Assembly: GCA_934539295.1 (NCBI GenBank) | Contig: CAKTCN010000002.1 | Coordinates: 1-64,000, forward strand | Origin: an uncultured Allosphingosinicella sp. | GTDB lineage: Bacteria > Pseudomonadota > Alphaproteobacteria > Sphingomonadales > Sphingomonadaceae | Length of the DNA stretch: 64,000 nt | Direction of reading: 5' to 3' | Part shown: positions 37,435-45,056 of the stretch, piece by piece | Position numbering within the stretch: position 1 is the first letter of the stretch | How the letters are laid out: the number at the start of each line of letters is the position of its first letter | Notes under the pieces: generated by a model | The model's input: only the letters and a program-made list of their open reading frames with translations | The model's database searches: none | Told to the model about the DNA's origin: nothing | Position numbers and translations under genes: made by a program

Positions 37435-37536
37435 GCTGCGCAGCCTGCCGGTCCGGCATGGAGAAATGGTTAACTTGCCCGTCAGGACGCCCGCATTGAC
37501 CGGTGCGCCACATCCGCCTAACCAGCGTCGGTGGCC

Positions 37537-37613
37537 GGCGCCGTAGCTCAGCAGGATAGAGCATCAGATTCCTAATCTGAGGGCCACAGGTTCGAATCCT
37601 GTCGGCGTCACCA
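37537..37613 (+). tRNA. tRNA-Arg (anticodon CCT)
   Basis: A complete cloverleaf: acceptor GGCGCCG pairs with CGGCGTC (one G.T), D arm with AGCTCAGCAGGATAGAGC, anticodon stem TCAGA/TCTGA with loop TTCCTAA giving anticodon CCT, and T arm ACAGGTTCGAATCCTGT. The encoded 3' end is A then CCA. It reads AGG arginine codons. No integrase or attachment repeat is seen next to it. Confidence 0.97.
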
Positions 37614-37635
37614 CGGTCTTACGCGTAGCAGGATT

Positions 37636-38253
37636 ATGAGCGGCAGCGACACACCCGACGATGGCGACCTGGTGGCGCCCGCCCCCAAGCTTCCGGTACC
37701 GGACGACGTTCAGGATGCCGTACGCACGCTCATCCGCTGGGCCGGCGACGATCCGGAGCGCGAAGGGCTGCTCGACACCCCCGCCCGGGTCGCCCGCGCT
37801 TGGCGCGAATATGCGCGAGGCTATGGCGAGGATCCGTCCCATCATCTCAGCCGCACGTTCGAGGAAGTGGGCGGCTATGACGAGATCGTGCTGCTGAAGG
37901 ACATACCCTTCCAGTCGCATTGCGAGCACCACATGGCGCCGATCATCGGCAAGGCGGCGATCGCCTATCTGCCCGGCAATCGGGTAGTCGGCATCTCCAA
38001 GCTTGCCCGCGTACTGCACGGCTACGCCCGCCGCCTACAGGTTCAGGAACGGCTAACCGCGCAAGTCGCGGACTGCATCTGGACGCATCTGGAGCCGATC
38101 GGCGTCGCCGTGGTGATCGAGGCGACCCATGCCTGCATGACTGCCCGCGGGGTCAACACGCCGGGCGTGATGATGACCACCAGCCGCATGATGGGCGTGT
38201 TCCGCGACGACGAGCGCAGCCGCCGCGAAGTGCTGGCGCTGATGGGCTACTGA
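37636..38253 (+). CDS. folE: GTP cyclohydrolase I
   Basis: A 205-residue first enzyme of tetrahydrofolate synthesis, making 7,8-dihydroneopterin triphosphate from GTP. The zinc and active-site motif [20 protein letters not shown] is at about residues 94-113; [22 protein letters not shown] and the second zinc cysteine in [11 protein letters not shown] follow. About 25 disordered N-terminal residues precede the fold. It starts 22 bases after the tRNA and may share its transcript; a secreted hydrolase gene follows after 26 bases. Confidence 0.97.
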   Translation: MSGSDTPDDGDLVAPAPKLPVPDDVQDAVRTLIRWAGDDPEREGLLDTPARVARAWREYARGYGEDPSHHLSRTFEEVGGYDEIVLLKDIPFQSHCEHHMAPIIGKAAIAYLPGNRVVGISKLARVLHGYARRLQVQERLTAQVADCIWTHLEPIGVAVVIEATHACMTARGVNTPGVMMTTSRMMGVFRDDERSRREVLALMGY

Positions 38254-38279
38254 CGACAACAAGCGGGAAGGGGAGCGGT

Positions 38280-39245
38280 ATGGCGGTGGACAGGCGGACG
38301 CTGATGGCGGGAGCGCTTGCCGCGGGCCTTGCCGGCAAGGCTGCCGCCCAGGGCGGAGGCGGCGTGTCCACCATGCAATCCACCATTGCCCTGTGGCATG
38401 GCGGCGTGCCGGGCCTTCCTGCCAGGCCGCCCGTCGAGACGGTCGAGCAGCGCAGTCAGGACCCAGCTTTGCCCGACCGTTCCATGTACGGCATCGGCGC
38501 GCCGCGCATGAACGTGTTCAAGCCCGCACGGGCCAATGGCGGCGCCGTGCTGATCATCCCCGGCGGCGGCTATGCGCGCGTGGTGTTCGACAAGGAGGGG
38601 CATGAACTCGCCCGGCGCTTCACCGCACGCGGCGTGGCCGCCTTCGTGCTGCTTTACCGCCTTCCGGGCGAGGGCTGGGCGAACCAGGCCGACGTGCCGT
38701 TGGCCGACGCGCAACGGGCGATGCGGCTGATCCGGCACAATGCGCCTTCGTACGGCATCGACCCGAAGCGCATCGGTGCGGTCGGCTTTTCGGCCGGCGG
38801 GCATCTGTGCGCGGACCTCGCCACCCGCTTCGACCGCCCCGTCTATGCACCGTTCGACGCGGCCGACCGGCAGCCCGCCCGTCCCGATGCGGCCGCACCG
38901 ATCTACCCCGTCATCTCCATGGCGGCGCCGGTCACCCATGCCGGATCGCGCCGCAACCTCCTCGGCGAGACTGCCTCGCCTGAACGCGAGCGCGCTTATT
39001 CCGCGCACCTCAACGTAGGTGAAGGAGGGCCTCCGATCTTCCTTTGTCATGCAGAGGACGACGCCGCCGTGCCCGTCGAAAACAGCCTGCTCATGCGCGA
39101 AGCCTGCAAGGCGAAACGCGTGCCGGTGGAAACGCATCTCTTCCCCGATGGCGGGCATGGATTCGGGCTGCGCGCCGAGGGCAAGAGCGTCTATGGCTGG
39201 GAGAAACTCCTGATCGGCTGGGGCGAGAAGCGCGGCATCTTCTGA
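38280..39245 (+). CDS. Exported alpha/beta hydrolase (acetylesterase-like)
   Basis: A 321-residue hydrolase. The N-terminus has a twin-arginine-like signal (VDRRTLMAGALAAGLAGKAAAQ), suggesting Tat export. The hydrolase core contains VLIIPGGGYARVVFDKEGHE (oxyanion region), nucleophile motif GFSAGGHL, Asp in CHAEDDAAVP and His in DGGHGFGL, as in Axe/BD-FAE-type carbohydrate acetylesterases. Substrate is unproven. The ATG at 38280 follows AAGGGGAG, a good ribosome site. A metallopeptidase gene follows 27 bases downstream. Confidence 0.88.
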   Translation: MAVDRRTLMAGALAAGLAGKAAAQGGGGVSTMQSTIALWHGGVPGLPARPPVETVEQRSQDPALPDRSMYGIGAPRMNVFKPARANGGAVLIIPGGGYARVVFDKEGHELARRFTARGVAAFVLLYRLPGEGWANQADVPLADAQRAMRLIRHNAPSYGIDPKRIGAVGFSAGGHLCADLATRFDRPVYAPFDAADRQPARPDAAAPIYPVISMAAPVTHAGSRRNLLGETASPERERAYSAHLNVGEGGPPIFLCHAEDDAAVPVENSLLMREACKAKRVPVETHLFPDGGHGFGLRAEGKSVYGWEKLLIGWGEKRGIF

Positions 39246-39272
39246 TCGGGCCTGGCCCATGAAAGGACTGAC

Positions 39273-40559
39273 TTGAAGATTCATTGGTTCGCAGCCGGTC
39301 TCGCCTGCACCCTCGCACTCTCGGCACCGCTCGCGGCGCAGCCCAGCCCCGCTGCGCTGAAGCGGGTCGAGCGGATCGTCAGGGCGCCTGGTTTCGCCAA
39401 GGCCGTTGCCAGCCTTGAGGCCGGCCACGATCGCTGGGTTGCTGACACGATTACGCTGACCGAGATACCGGCACCGCCTTTCAAGGAATCCGCGCGCGCT
39501 GCCGCCTATCGCGACATGTTCGTCGCCCGTGGCCTCAGCAATGTCGAGATCGATGAGGAGGGCAATGTCCTCGGCCTCTTGAAGGGCAAGGGCGGCGGCG
39601 GTCTGGTGGTCGTATCGGCCCATCTCGACACCGTCTTTCCCGAGGGCACGGACGTGAAGGTCCGTCGTGAGGGCGAGAAGCTGTTCGCGCCGGGCGTCGG
39701 TGACGACAGCGCCGGTCTCGCTACCCAGCTTGCGCTGGCCGACGCGATCCGCGCATCCGGCATCCGCACCCGCGACGATATCCTGTTCGTCGGCACGGTG
39801 GGCGAGGAGGGCCTCGGCGATCTGCGCGGCGTCCGTCACCTGCTCACCAAGGGCAAGTATAAGGACCGCGTCGACGCTTTCTTCTCGATCGATGGCGGCG
39901 GGCTCGAGGACATCGTCATCGGCGGATCCGGCTCGCGCCGTTATCGAGTGACCTTCAAGGGACCGGGCGGGCACAGCTACGGCGCGTTCGGCATCGTCAA
40001 CCCGATGGCCGCGCTGTCGCAGGCCGTGACCGACCTGTACAAGGTGCAGGTTCCGGCCGATCCCAAGACCACCTACAGCGCCAGCGTCACGGGCGGCGGC
40101 ACCTCGATCAATGCGATCCCCGAGGCGGCATGGATGGAGTTCGACATGCGCTCGGAGAGCCCGGCCGAGCTTGCCAGGCTTGAACAGCAATTCCTCGCCG
40201 TCATGAAGCGCGCCGCCGATACGGAGAATGCTGCCCGCTCCACCGCCGCAGGTGCCATAACCGTGGAAACCAAGCTGATCGGCGATCGCCCGGCCGGACA
40301 GACACCGCGCGGCGCCGAGATCGTTCAGTTCGCCACTGCGGCCTACAAGGCCGAAGGGATCGACATCGAATATGGCTTCGCCTCCACCGACGCCAACCTG
40401 CCGATCAGCCTCGGCATACCGTCCCTCACCATCTCCCGCGGTTCCAGCGGGGGCGGCGCGCACTCGCCGGGCGAATGGCTGGGCATCGAGAAAGCGGACA
40501 ATGTAAAGGCCCGCAAGATCGCATTGGCGATGATCCTGGCGACGGCGGGCGCGGAGTAG
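39273..40559 (+). CDS. M20/M28-type exported metallopeptidase
   Basis: A 428-residue di-zinc peptidase of the M20 family. A signal peptide (KIHWFAAGLACTLALSAPLAAQ) precedes metal-binding motifs HLDTVFPEG, GVGDDSAGLA, VGTVGEEGLGDLRG and a final SSGGGAHSPGEWLG His ligand; the dimerisation lid lies between about residues 205 and 320 (YRVTFKGPGGHSYGAF). It probably trims peptides in the periplasm. The start is TTG, preceded by AAAGGA, and fixed by the signal peptide. Confidence 0.9.
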   Translation: MKIHWFAAGLACTLALSAPLAAQPSPAALKRVERIVRAPGFAKAVASLEAGHDRWVADTITLTEIPAPPFKESARAAAYRDMFVARGLSNVEIDEEGNVLGLLKGKGGGGLVVVSAHLDTVFPEGTDVKVRREGEKLFAPGVGDDSAGLATQLALADAIRASGIRTRDDILFVGTVGEEGLGDLRGVRHLLTKGKYKDRVDAFFSIDGGGLEDIVIGGSGSRRYRVTFKGPGGHSYGAFGIVNPMAALSQAVTDLYKVQVPADPKTTYSASVTGGGTSINAIPEAAWMEFDMRSESPAELARLEQQFLAVMKRAADTENAARSTAAGAITVETKLIGDRPAGQTPRGAEIVQFATAAYKAEGIDIEYGFASTDANLPISLGIPSLTISRGSSGGGAHSPGEWLGIEKADNVKARKIALAMILATAGAE

Positions 40560-40803
40560 CGGACGTGGCCGTGTCGGCCGGAAGTCGACACGAAATCACA
40601 ATCAAACGCCTCATGCGCGCGCTCGCCCGCCGGCGGAAACATGCGGCTTTCCTGAACGGAAATTCACACTAGATTCATGCCTAGGCGCTGTTTTCGGTGT
40701 TCGGGCAGGAGCCAAAGCCCGGATTGAGAAAGAGCCGTCCGGAAGGTGCCACGGCGACTCGGCTGTAGGAAAGCTGTTTGGCCGACCATGGTATGAGACG
40801 GCC
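40560..40803. other. Intergenic gap, nothing recognisable
   Basis: This 244-base stretch lies between two convergent genes (M20 peptidase and serine hydrolase). I see no gene, no strong hairpin with a T-tract, and no clear repeat. Open frames crossing it are extensions antisense to the peptidase gene. Confidence 0.5.
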
Positions 40804-41946
40804 TTAGCGTTCGACCTCTACCGGCGGTTTCGATGCTCCCCGCTGCAGCGTCATCGCAATCTTGTCGAGCTTTCCTTGCGTGTCGAAGCAGGCATCGTTG
40901 GCCAGCAGGACATATGCCTTTGCGCTGTCCGGAAAAAGAATGAGCTGGCTGGACATCCCGAACACTCCGCCACTGTGCCAGAGTTTCCGCCCCTCCGCTG
41001 TGTTTTGCATGTCCCAGATCATGCCAAGGGCGAAGTCATCCAACGAACCGGCAAGTGGTTGGTGGCTCAATGCCACTGATGGGGTCCGCTCATCCAGGTG
41101 CCACGCTGCATATTTGATCAGGTCTTCGCTCGAGGCGACGAGGCCAGCGGCGGCGCCGGCATTCGGCAGTATGTGGGGCGCTGGAAGGCCCGATGGCATG
41201 TAGCCCTGCACCAGCCGACGTCGATGCGCGGTGGTCGGAACCAGGCTCGTGTCGCGCATGCCCAGCGGCTGCAGGATCTGCGAGGAAAGAAGCTCCTCGA
41301 AGCTGCGCCCATGAACATGCTCGAGACCGAAGCCTAGCAGCTTCATTCCGAGATTCGAATAAAGGAGCTTCTGACCCGGTTCGAAGGTCAAGCGCACCTC
41401 GCGCAACTCGCGCAGATACCTCGCTCTGTCATATTCCTTTTCAAGCTCGATCAACTGAAATGGCAGCTTATCGAAGTCGGGCCTGGCGAAAAGCGCGTCG
41501 GTATCGGGCCAGTCGCGCGGCAGGCCCGATTTATGGACGGCAAGGGTCCGCAGCGTGATCGGTTTCCCGGCAAATTCCAGGTTGGGATAGGAGGCCGGAA
41601 GATAGTTGCGGAAATCCGCGTCGAGATCGATCGCGCCTTCGACAACAGCCTGCGCAGCCAACGTGCCAGTGAAAGTCTTGGTGATCGAGCCGATCTCATA
41701 AAGGCTGCGCCGGCCAGGCAGCTGCGGTCGTTGCTTCGAAACAGAACCATAATTGTAGAAGTGACGGCGATTCCCCTCGATCAGTGCGATCGACAGTCCC
41801 ACATGGCATTTGTCTTCGAAGAACTCGGTCGCTGCCGCATGGACCTGTTGATCAAGTGAGGAGCGGCGCGGATTGTCGGTCGGCGTGTTAGTCGGCCCCG
41901 CAACCATTGTTGCTGCGCTGACAAGAGCCAGGAAGATGTTCATCAT
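40804..41946 (-). CDS. Serine hydrolase, class C beta-lactamase/PBP4* family
   Basis: A 380-residue exported serine hydrolase. A signal peptide (MMNIFLALVSAATMVAG) is followed by the SxxK motif SITK in YEIGSITKTFTG, the YxN motif YSNLG near residue 200 and HSGG in LWHSGGVFGMSSQ as the third motif. This is the beta-lactamase-fold esterase/D-peptidase group; true AmpC activity is not implied. It lies alone, leftward, with the M20 gene converging on it. Confidence 0.9.
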   Translation of the reverse strand: MMNIFLALVSAATMVAGPTNTPTDNPRRSSLDQQVHAAATEFFEDKCHVGLSIALIEGNRRHFYNYGSVSKQRPQLPGRRSLYEIGSITKTFTGTLAAQAVVEGAIDLDADFRNYLPASYPNLEFAGKPITLRTLAVHKSGLPRDWPDTDALFARPDFDKLPFQLIELEKEYDRARYLRELREVRLTFEPGQKLLYSNLGMKLLGFGLEHVHGRSFEELLSSQILQPLGMRDTSLVPTTAHRRRLVQGYMPSGLPAPHILPNAGAAAGLVASSEDLIKYAAWHLDERTPSVALSHQPLAGSLDDFALGMIWDMQNTAEGRKLWHSGGVFGMSSQLILFPDSAKAYVLLANDACFDTQGKLDKIAMTLQRGASKPPVEVER

Positions 41947-42037
41947 CGCGCCCCCGGGACGTTCGCGTTCATTCTAGCCGAAGCTTCGATGTCCGCAACC
42001 GGGGTCGGGAGCCGGCATCTGTCCTGATCCGCGCACA

Positions 42038-42071
42038 AGAAAAAGCCCGCCAACTCGTGTGAGCTGGCGGA
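42038..42071 (-). terminator. Intrinsic terminator of the rpsF-rpsR-rplI operon
   Basis: On the minus strand a 10-bp stem (arms 42061-42070 and 42047-42056, one G.T pair, four-base loop) is followed by GCTTTTTC. It lies about 31 bases after the rplI stop and fits a rho-independent terminator. Confidence 0.88.
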
Positions 42072-42101
42072 CTATTCTGGTCAGGTCGAAACCCGAACGC
42101 C

Positions 42102-42698
42102 TTACGCGTTCTGCTCGTCCTCGGCCGGAGCCTCGTCCGTGGCGATCGTGCCCGGCTCGGCATTGGGATCGTAATCCTCGGTGAAGCCGGCTTCGTCCTT
42201 TTCGAACATCTCGGCCATCACGTCCACGCCCTGCGCCTGCAGCTCGGCCTCTTCGGGCGAGCGTGCGACGTTGACCTGGACCGTGACCGAAACCTCCGGA
42301 TGGAGAGCGACCTTCACGTCGCTGACGCCGATCGACTTGATCGGGCGGTTGAGCACGATCTGGTTCTTGCCGACCTTGTGGCCCTGTGCCTCCAGCGCCT
42401 CGGCGAGGTCGCGTGCGGAGACCGAACCGTAAAGCTGGCCGGTGTTCGATGCCTGGCGGATGAGCAGGATCGACGTGCCTTCAAGGCCCTTCGAGTCCGC
42501 CTCGGCCGCGGTGCGGCGCTCGGCATTGTCGGCTTCGATCTTGGCGCGGTTCGCCTCGAACACCTTCTTGTTGGCCGCGTTGGCGCGGAGCGCCTTGCCG
42601 CGGGGCAGCAGGAAGTTGCGGGCGAAGCCGTTCTTCACCGTGACGACGTCGCCGATGGCGCCGAGCTTCTCGATGCGTTCGAGCAGGATGATGTCCAT
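42102..42698 (-). CDS. rplI: 50S ribosomal protein L9
   Basis: A 198-residue bL9 protein of the large subunit. It begins [20 protein letters not shown] followed by [17 protein letters not shown], the invariant N-terminal domain; the C-terminal rRNA-binding domain contains [20 protein letters not shown]. The last 40 residues are an acidic extension ([11 protein letters not shown]...DEQNA), common in alphaproteobacteria and making it longer than the roughly 150 residues of E. coli L9. It follows rpsR by 12 bases. Confidence 0.97.
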   Translation of the reverse strand: MDIILLERIEKLGAIGDVVTVKNGFARNFLLPRGKALRANAANKKVFEANRAKIEADNAERRTAAEADSKGLEGTSILLIRQASNTGQLYGSVSARDLAEALEAQGHKVGKNQIVLNRPIKSIGVSDVKVALHPEVSVTVQVNVARSPEEAELQAQGVDVMAEMFEKDEAGFTEDYDPNAEPGTIATDEAPAEDEQNA

Positions 42699-42710
42699 TT
42701 CGTCTGCTCC

Positions 42711-42935
42711 TTACTTAACGACGTAGGGGAGGAGGCCGAGATGACGCGCGCGCTTGATCGCCTTGGCGAGTTCGCGCTGCTTCTTGGCCGAGACCGCGGT
42801 GATGCGGCTGGGAACGATCTTGCCACGCTCGGACACGAAGCCCTGGAGCAGACGGACGTCCTTATAGTCGATCACGGGAGCTTCCTTGCCCGAGAAGGGG
42901 CAGGACTTGCGGCGGCGGAAAAATGGGCGTGCCAT
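42711..42935 (-). CDS. rpsR: 30S ribosomal protein S18
   Basis: A 74-residue bS18 protein that binds the small-subunit platform with S6. [35 protein letters not shown] and [20 protein letters not shown] are all typical. It lies between rpsF (14 bases) and rplI (12 bases) on the same strand, the common S6-S18-L9 operon order. Confidence 0.98.
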   Translation of the reverse strand: MARPFFRRRKSCPFSGKEAPVIDYKDVRLLQGFVSERGKIVPSRITAVSAKKQRELAKAIKRARHLGLLPYVVK

Positions 42936-42949
42936 GACTATAGTCTCCC

Positions 42950-43375
42950 TTAGCCTTCGGCGCTGTCTTCGTCGCGCTCACGGCGCGGACCACGGTCGGG
43001 ACGATCGCCACGGCCTTCGCCGTCACGGCCGCCACGGCGGTCACGATCGCGCTCGTTGCGGCGCATCATCGCGGACGGACCCTGCTCATGGGCGTCGACC
43101 TTGATGGTGACGTAGCGGATGACGTCTTCGTTGATCTGGGTCTGGCGCTCCAGCTCCGCGACGGTCGGGGCGGGTGCCTCGAAGTCGAGCAGGACGTAGT
43201 GCGCCTTGCGGTTCTTGGCGATGCGATAGGCGAGGCTGCGCAGGCCCCACGTCTCGGTCTTCACGACCTTGCCGCCATTGTCGGTGATGATCTTGGTGGC
43301 GTTTTCCGCCAGCGCGTCGACCTGGGCTTGGGCCAGATCCTGACGCGCGAGAAACACATGCTCGTAAAGCGGCAT
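42950..43375 (-). CDS. rpsF: 30S ribosomal protein S6
   Basis: A 141-residue bS6 protein. It starts [20 protein letters not shown], has [20 protein letters not shown] and ends with a charged Arg/Asp/Glu/Gly tail (about residues 105-141). An in-frame ATG 15 bases upstream adds MKDAY, but AAGGA lies nine bases before the inner ATG and the family starts with MPLYE. It heads the rpsF-rpsR-rplI operon. Confidence 0.97.
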   Translation of the reverse strand: MPLYEHVFLARQDLAQAQVDALAENATKIITDNGGKVVKTETWGLRSLAYRIAKNRKAHYVLLDFEAPAPTVAELERQTQINEDVIRYVTIKVDAHEQGPSAMMRRNERDRDRRGGRDGEGRGDRPDRGPRRERDEDSAEG

Positions 43376-43449
43376 GTAAGCGTCCTTCATGTTGGCCGAT
43401 CGCTGACGCCGCCCTGTGCGGACGCCCCTCCGGCTGTCGTCTCGTAATG

Positions 43450-43484
43450 AAAACCGGGGCGCAGGCTGGTGCCATACGCCCCGG
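43450..43484 (-). promoter_or_regulatory. Possible transcription attenuator in the rpsF leader
   Basis: On the minus strand the arms CCGGGGCG (43477-43484) and CGCCCCGG (43454-43461) form a perfect 8-bp stem with a short inner GGC/GCC stem in the 15-base loop, followed directly by TTTTC. No leftward gene lies upstream to be terminated, so this would stop or regulate transcription into rpsF. S6-S18 operon leaders are known regulatory sites in bacteria; whether this one responds to S6-S18 is unknown. Confidence 0.5.
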
Positions 43485-43555
43485 ACCGGCGGCCTATGGC
43501 GGAAATGGCGCGGGAAGGCAAGCGCTTGCGGTTTGTAACCGACCTACCTAACCGC

Positions 43556-43655
43556 ACCGTTCGTCCCGAACGGCGTCGGGGGACTTGGCCGAGCGAAGTC
43601 GAGGCTTCTCGGTTCCGCTCGAAGCGGTGTCTCGACTTCGCTCGACACGAACGGT
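43556..43655. repeat. Nested palindromic repeat upstream of fabD
   Basis: Outer arms ACCGTTCGT (43556-43564) and ACGAACGGT (43647-43655), and inner arms GAGCGAAGTCGAG (43591-43603) and CTCGACTTCGCTC (43631-43643), form a nested inverted repeat. The inner sequence is a common dispersed repeat in sphingomonad genomes. The fabD ATG is 16 bases from the right end, with the AGGAG ribosome site at 43658-43662. Confidence 0.7.
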
Positions 43656-43670
43656 TTAGGAGAAGGCGTC

Positions 43671-44591
43671 ATGCGAGCATTCATATTCCCCGGCCAGGGC
43701 AGCCAGGCCGTCGGCATGGGCAAGGCCCTGGCCGGGGCGAGCCGCGAGGCGCGCGACGTGTTCGAGGAGGTGGACGAGGCGCTGGGCCAGAAGCTTTCGC
43801 GCCTTATGTCCGAAGGTCCGATCGAGGAACTGACCCTTACCGAGAACGCGCAGCCTGCGATCATGGCGAATGCGATCGCGACCCTGTGGGCTTCAGGGAT
43901 CGACCTCAACAAGGCGGATTTCGTCGCCGGACACAGCCTTGGCGAATATAGTGCTCTGTGCGCGGCCAAGTCGCTCCAGCTCCCGACCACGGCGCGGCTG
44001 TTGAAGCTGCGCGGGCAGGCGATGCAGGCTGCCGTGCCGGTGGGCGAGGGCGCGATGGCGGCGTTGCTGGGCCTCGGGTTGGAAGCCGCGCAGGAGGTTG
44101 CTGCCGAGGCGGCGCAGGGCGAGGTCTGCACCGTCGCCAACGACAATGACCCTTCGCAGGTGGTGATCTCCGGCCACAAGGCGGCGGTCGAGCGGGCGCT
44201 GGACATCGCCAAGGTCAAGGGGGCCAAGCGCGCGCTGCTGCTGCCCGTGTCCGCGCCCTTCCACTGCCCGCTGATGCAACCCGCCGCCGATGCGATGCAG
44301 GCGGCACTGGCCGAGGCCGAACTGATCGCGGCGGCCGTCCCGCTCTACGCCAACGTCACCGCCGCACCCGTCCACGACGCGGCCGAGATCAAGCGCCTGC
44401 TGGTCGTCCAGGTCACCGGCATGGTCCGCTGGCGCGAAAGCATCGCCGCCATGGCCGCGGCGGGTGTCGACCATTTCGTCGAATTCGGCGGCAAGGTCCT
44501 GACCCCCATGGTCAAGCGCATCGCCCCGGATGTGCGGACGAGCAGTGTGATCACGATGGACGACATCGACGCGCTGGTTAAGGAAGTTTAG
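43671..44591 (+). CDS. fabD: Malonyl-CoA:ACP transacylase
   Basis: A 306-residue enzyme transferring malonyl groups to acyl carrier protein. FIFPGQGSQAVGMGKAL opens the protein; the nucleophile is in GHSLGEYSAL near residue 92, Arg and His follow in LLKLRGQAMQ and PVSAPFHCPLM, and Gln in TENAQPAI. AGGAG precedes the ATG. The stop TAG directly abuts the inverted repeat of the inserted GxxExxY element; fabG, its normal neighbour, lies beyond. Confidence 0.97.
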   Translation: MRAFIFPGQGSQAVGMGKALAGASREARDVFEEVDEALGQKLSRLMSEGPIEELTLTENAQPAIMANAIATLWASGIDLNKADFVAGHSLGEYSALCAAKSLQLPTTARLLKLRGQAMQAAVPVGEGAMAALLGLGLEAAQEVAAEAAQGEVCTVANDNDPSQVVISGHKAAVERALDIAKVKGAKRALLLPVSAPFHCPLMQPAADAMQAALAEAELIAAAVPLYANVTAAPVHDAAEIKRLLVVQVTGMVRWRESIAAMAAAGVDHFVEFGGKVLTPMVKRIAPDVRTSSVITMDDIDALVKEV

Positions 44592-44629
44592 GGTTCGCGC
44601 AGAGACGCAGAGGCGCAGAGAGGCCGTGA
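44592..44629. repeat. Left 38-bp inverted repeat of the GxxExxY element
   Basis: The sequence begins GGTTCGCGCAGAGACGCAGA, continues with GGCGCAGAGAGGCCGTGA, and is exactly complementary to 45000-45037 over all 38 bases. It starts at the base after the fabD stop and its last bases supply the GTG start codon of the enclosed gene. Confidence 0.95.
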
Positions 44630-45054
44630 CCGATATCGATCGCATTACCGGTCACGTGCTCGACGCCGCTATACGGCTGCATCGTGAGCTTGGCCCAGGC
44701 CTGCTCGAAAGCGTCTACGAGATGCTCTTGTCCGCTCAACTGGAGCGATTGGGCTACGCTGTCGTAAGACAGCGTCCCATCGACATCGAGTTCGATGGCA
44801 TGCACTTCGACGCCGCGTTCCGGATCGATATTCTTGTAGAGGGTACGTTGCTCATAGAGGTGAAATCGACCGAGCACTTTCATCCTGCTCATGCCAAGCA
44901 ATTGCTGACATATCTTCGTTTAACCAAGCAGCCCGTCGGGCTGCTTATCAACTTTGGTGGAGCTACGCTCAAGGAAGGCTTCCGACGGCTGGTGAACAAT
45001 CACGGCCTCTCTGCGCCTCTGCGTCTCTGCGCGAACCAAAATCCGGGAGTATGA
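44626..45054 (+). CDS. GxxExxY protein (PD-(D/E)XK nuclease-like)
   Basis: A 142-residue protein with the family signature GPGLLESVYE near residue 23 (GxxExxY) and a PD-(D/E)XK-like core, Asp in RIDILVEG followed by IEVKST, then HPAHAKQLLTYLRL. It fits the PDDEXK_3/GxxExxY family, whose function is unknown. The GTG start lies in the left 38-bp inverted repeat and the last 18 or so residues (HGLSAPLRLCANQ) are encoded by the right repeat. The stop overlaps the ATG at 45051 upstream of fabG. The gene splits the fabD-fabG pair, so it arrived as an insertion. A ribosome site is weak. Confidence 0.88.
   Translation: MTDIDRITGHVLDAAIRLHRELGPGLLESVYEMLLSAQLERLGYAVVRQRPIDIEFDGMHFDAAFRIDILVEGTLLIEVKSTEHFHPAHAKQLLTYLRLTKQPVGLLINFGGATLKEGFRRLVNNHGLSAPLRLCANQNPGV
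45000..45037. repeat. Right 38-bp inverted repeat of the GxxExxY element
   Basis: Exact reverse complement of 44592-44629. It encodes the C-terminus of the GxxExxY protein, and ends eight bases before the fabG ribosome site (GGGAG, 45045-45049). No target-site duplication is visible outside the two arms. Confidence 0.95.
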
Positions 45055-45056
45055 AC

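Larger units (their letters stand above)
43376..43670. promoter_or_regulatory. Divergent region between rpsF and fabD
   Basis: This 295-base gap holds the leader of the leftward ribosomal operon, including a terminator-like hairpin (43450-43484), and a palindromic repeat (43556-43655) next to fabD. On the minus strand TTGCCT and CCATAGG about 17 bases apart near 43500-43530 could be the rpsF promoter, placing the hairpin inside the transcript. No gene is seen. Confidence 0.4.

Noticed and set aside
37537..37640. tRNA-Arg as an attachment site for an integrated element
   Set aside because: No integrase, no duplicated tRNA 3' end and no accessory genes nearby; folE follows directly.
38247..40463. 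A 738-codon frame antisense to two hydrolase genes
   Set aside because: Both genes on the plus strand have signal peptides and catalytic motifs; the antisense frame has only low-complexity Arg/Gly/Ala composition.
44585..45045. Target-site duplication flanking the GxxExxY element
   Set aside because: Sequences just outside the two arms (GTTTAG and AAAATC) do not match.
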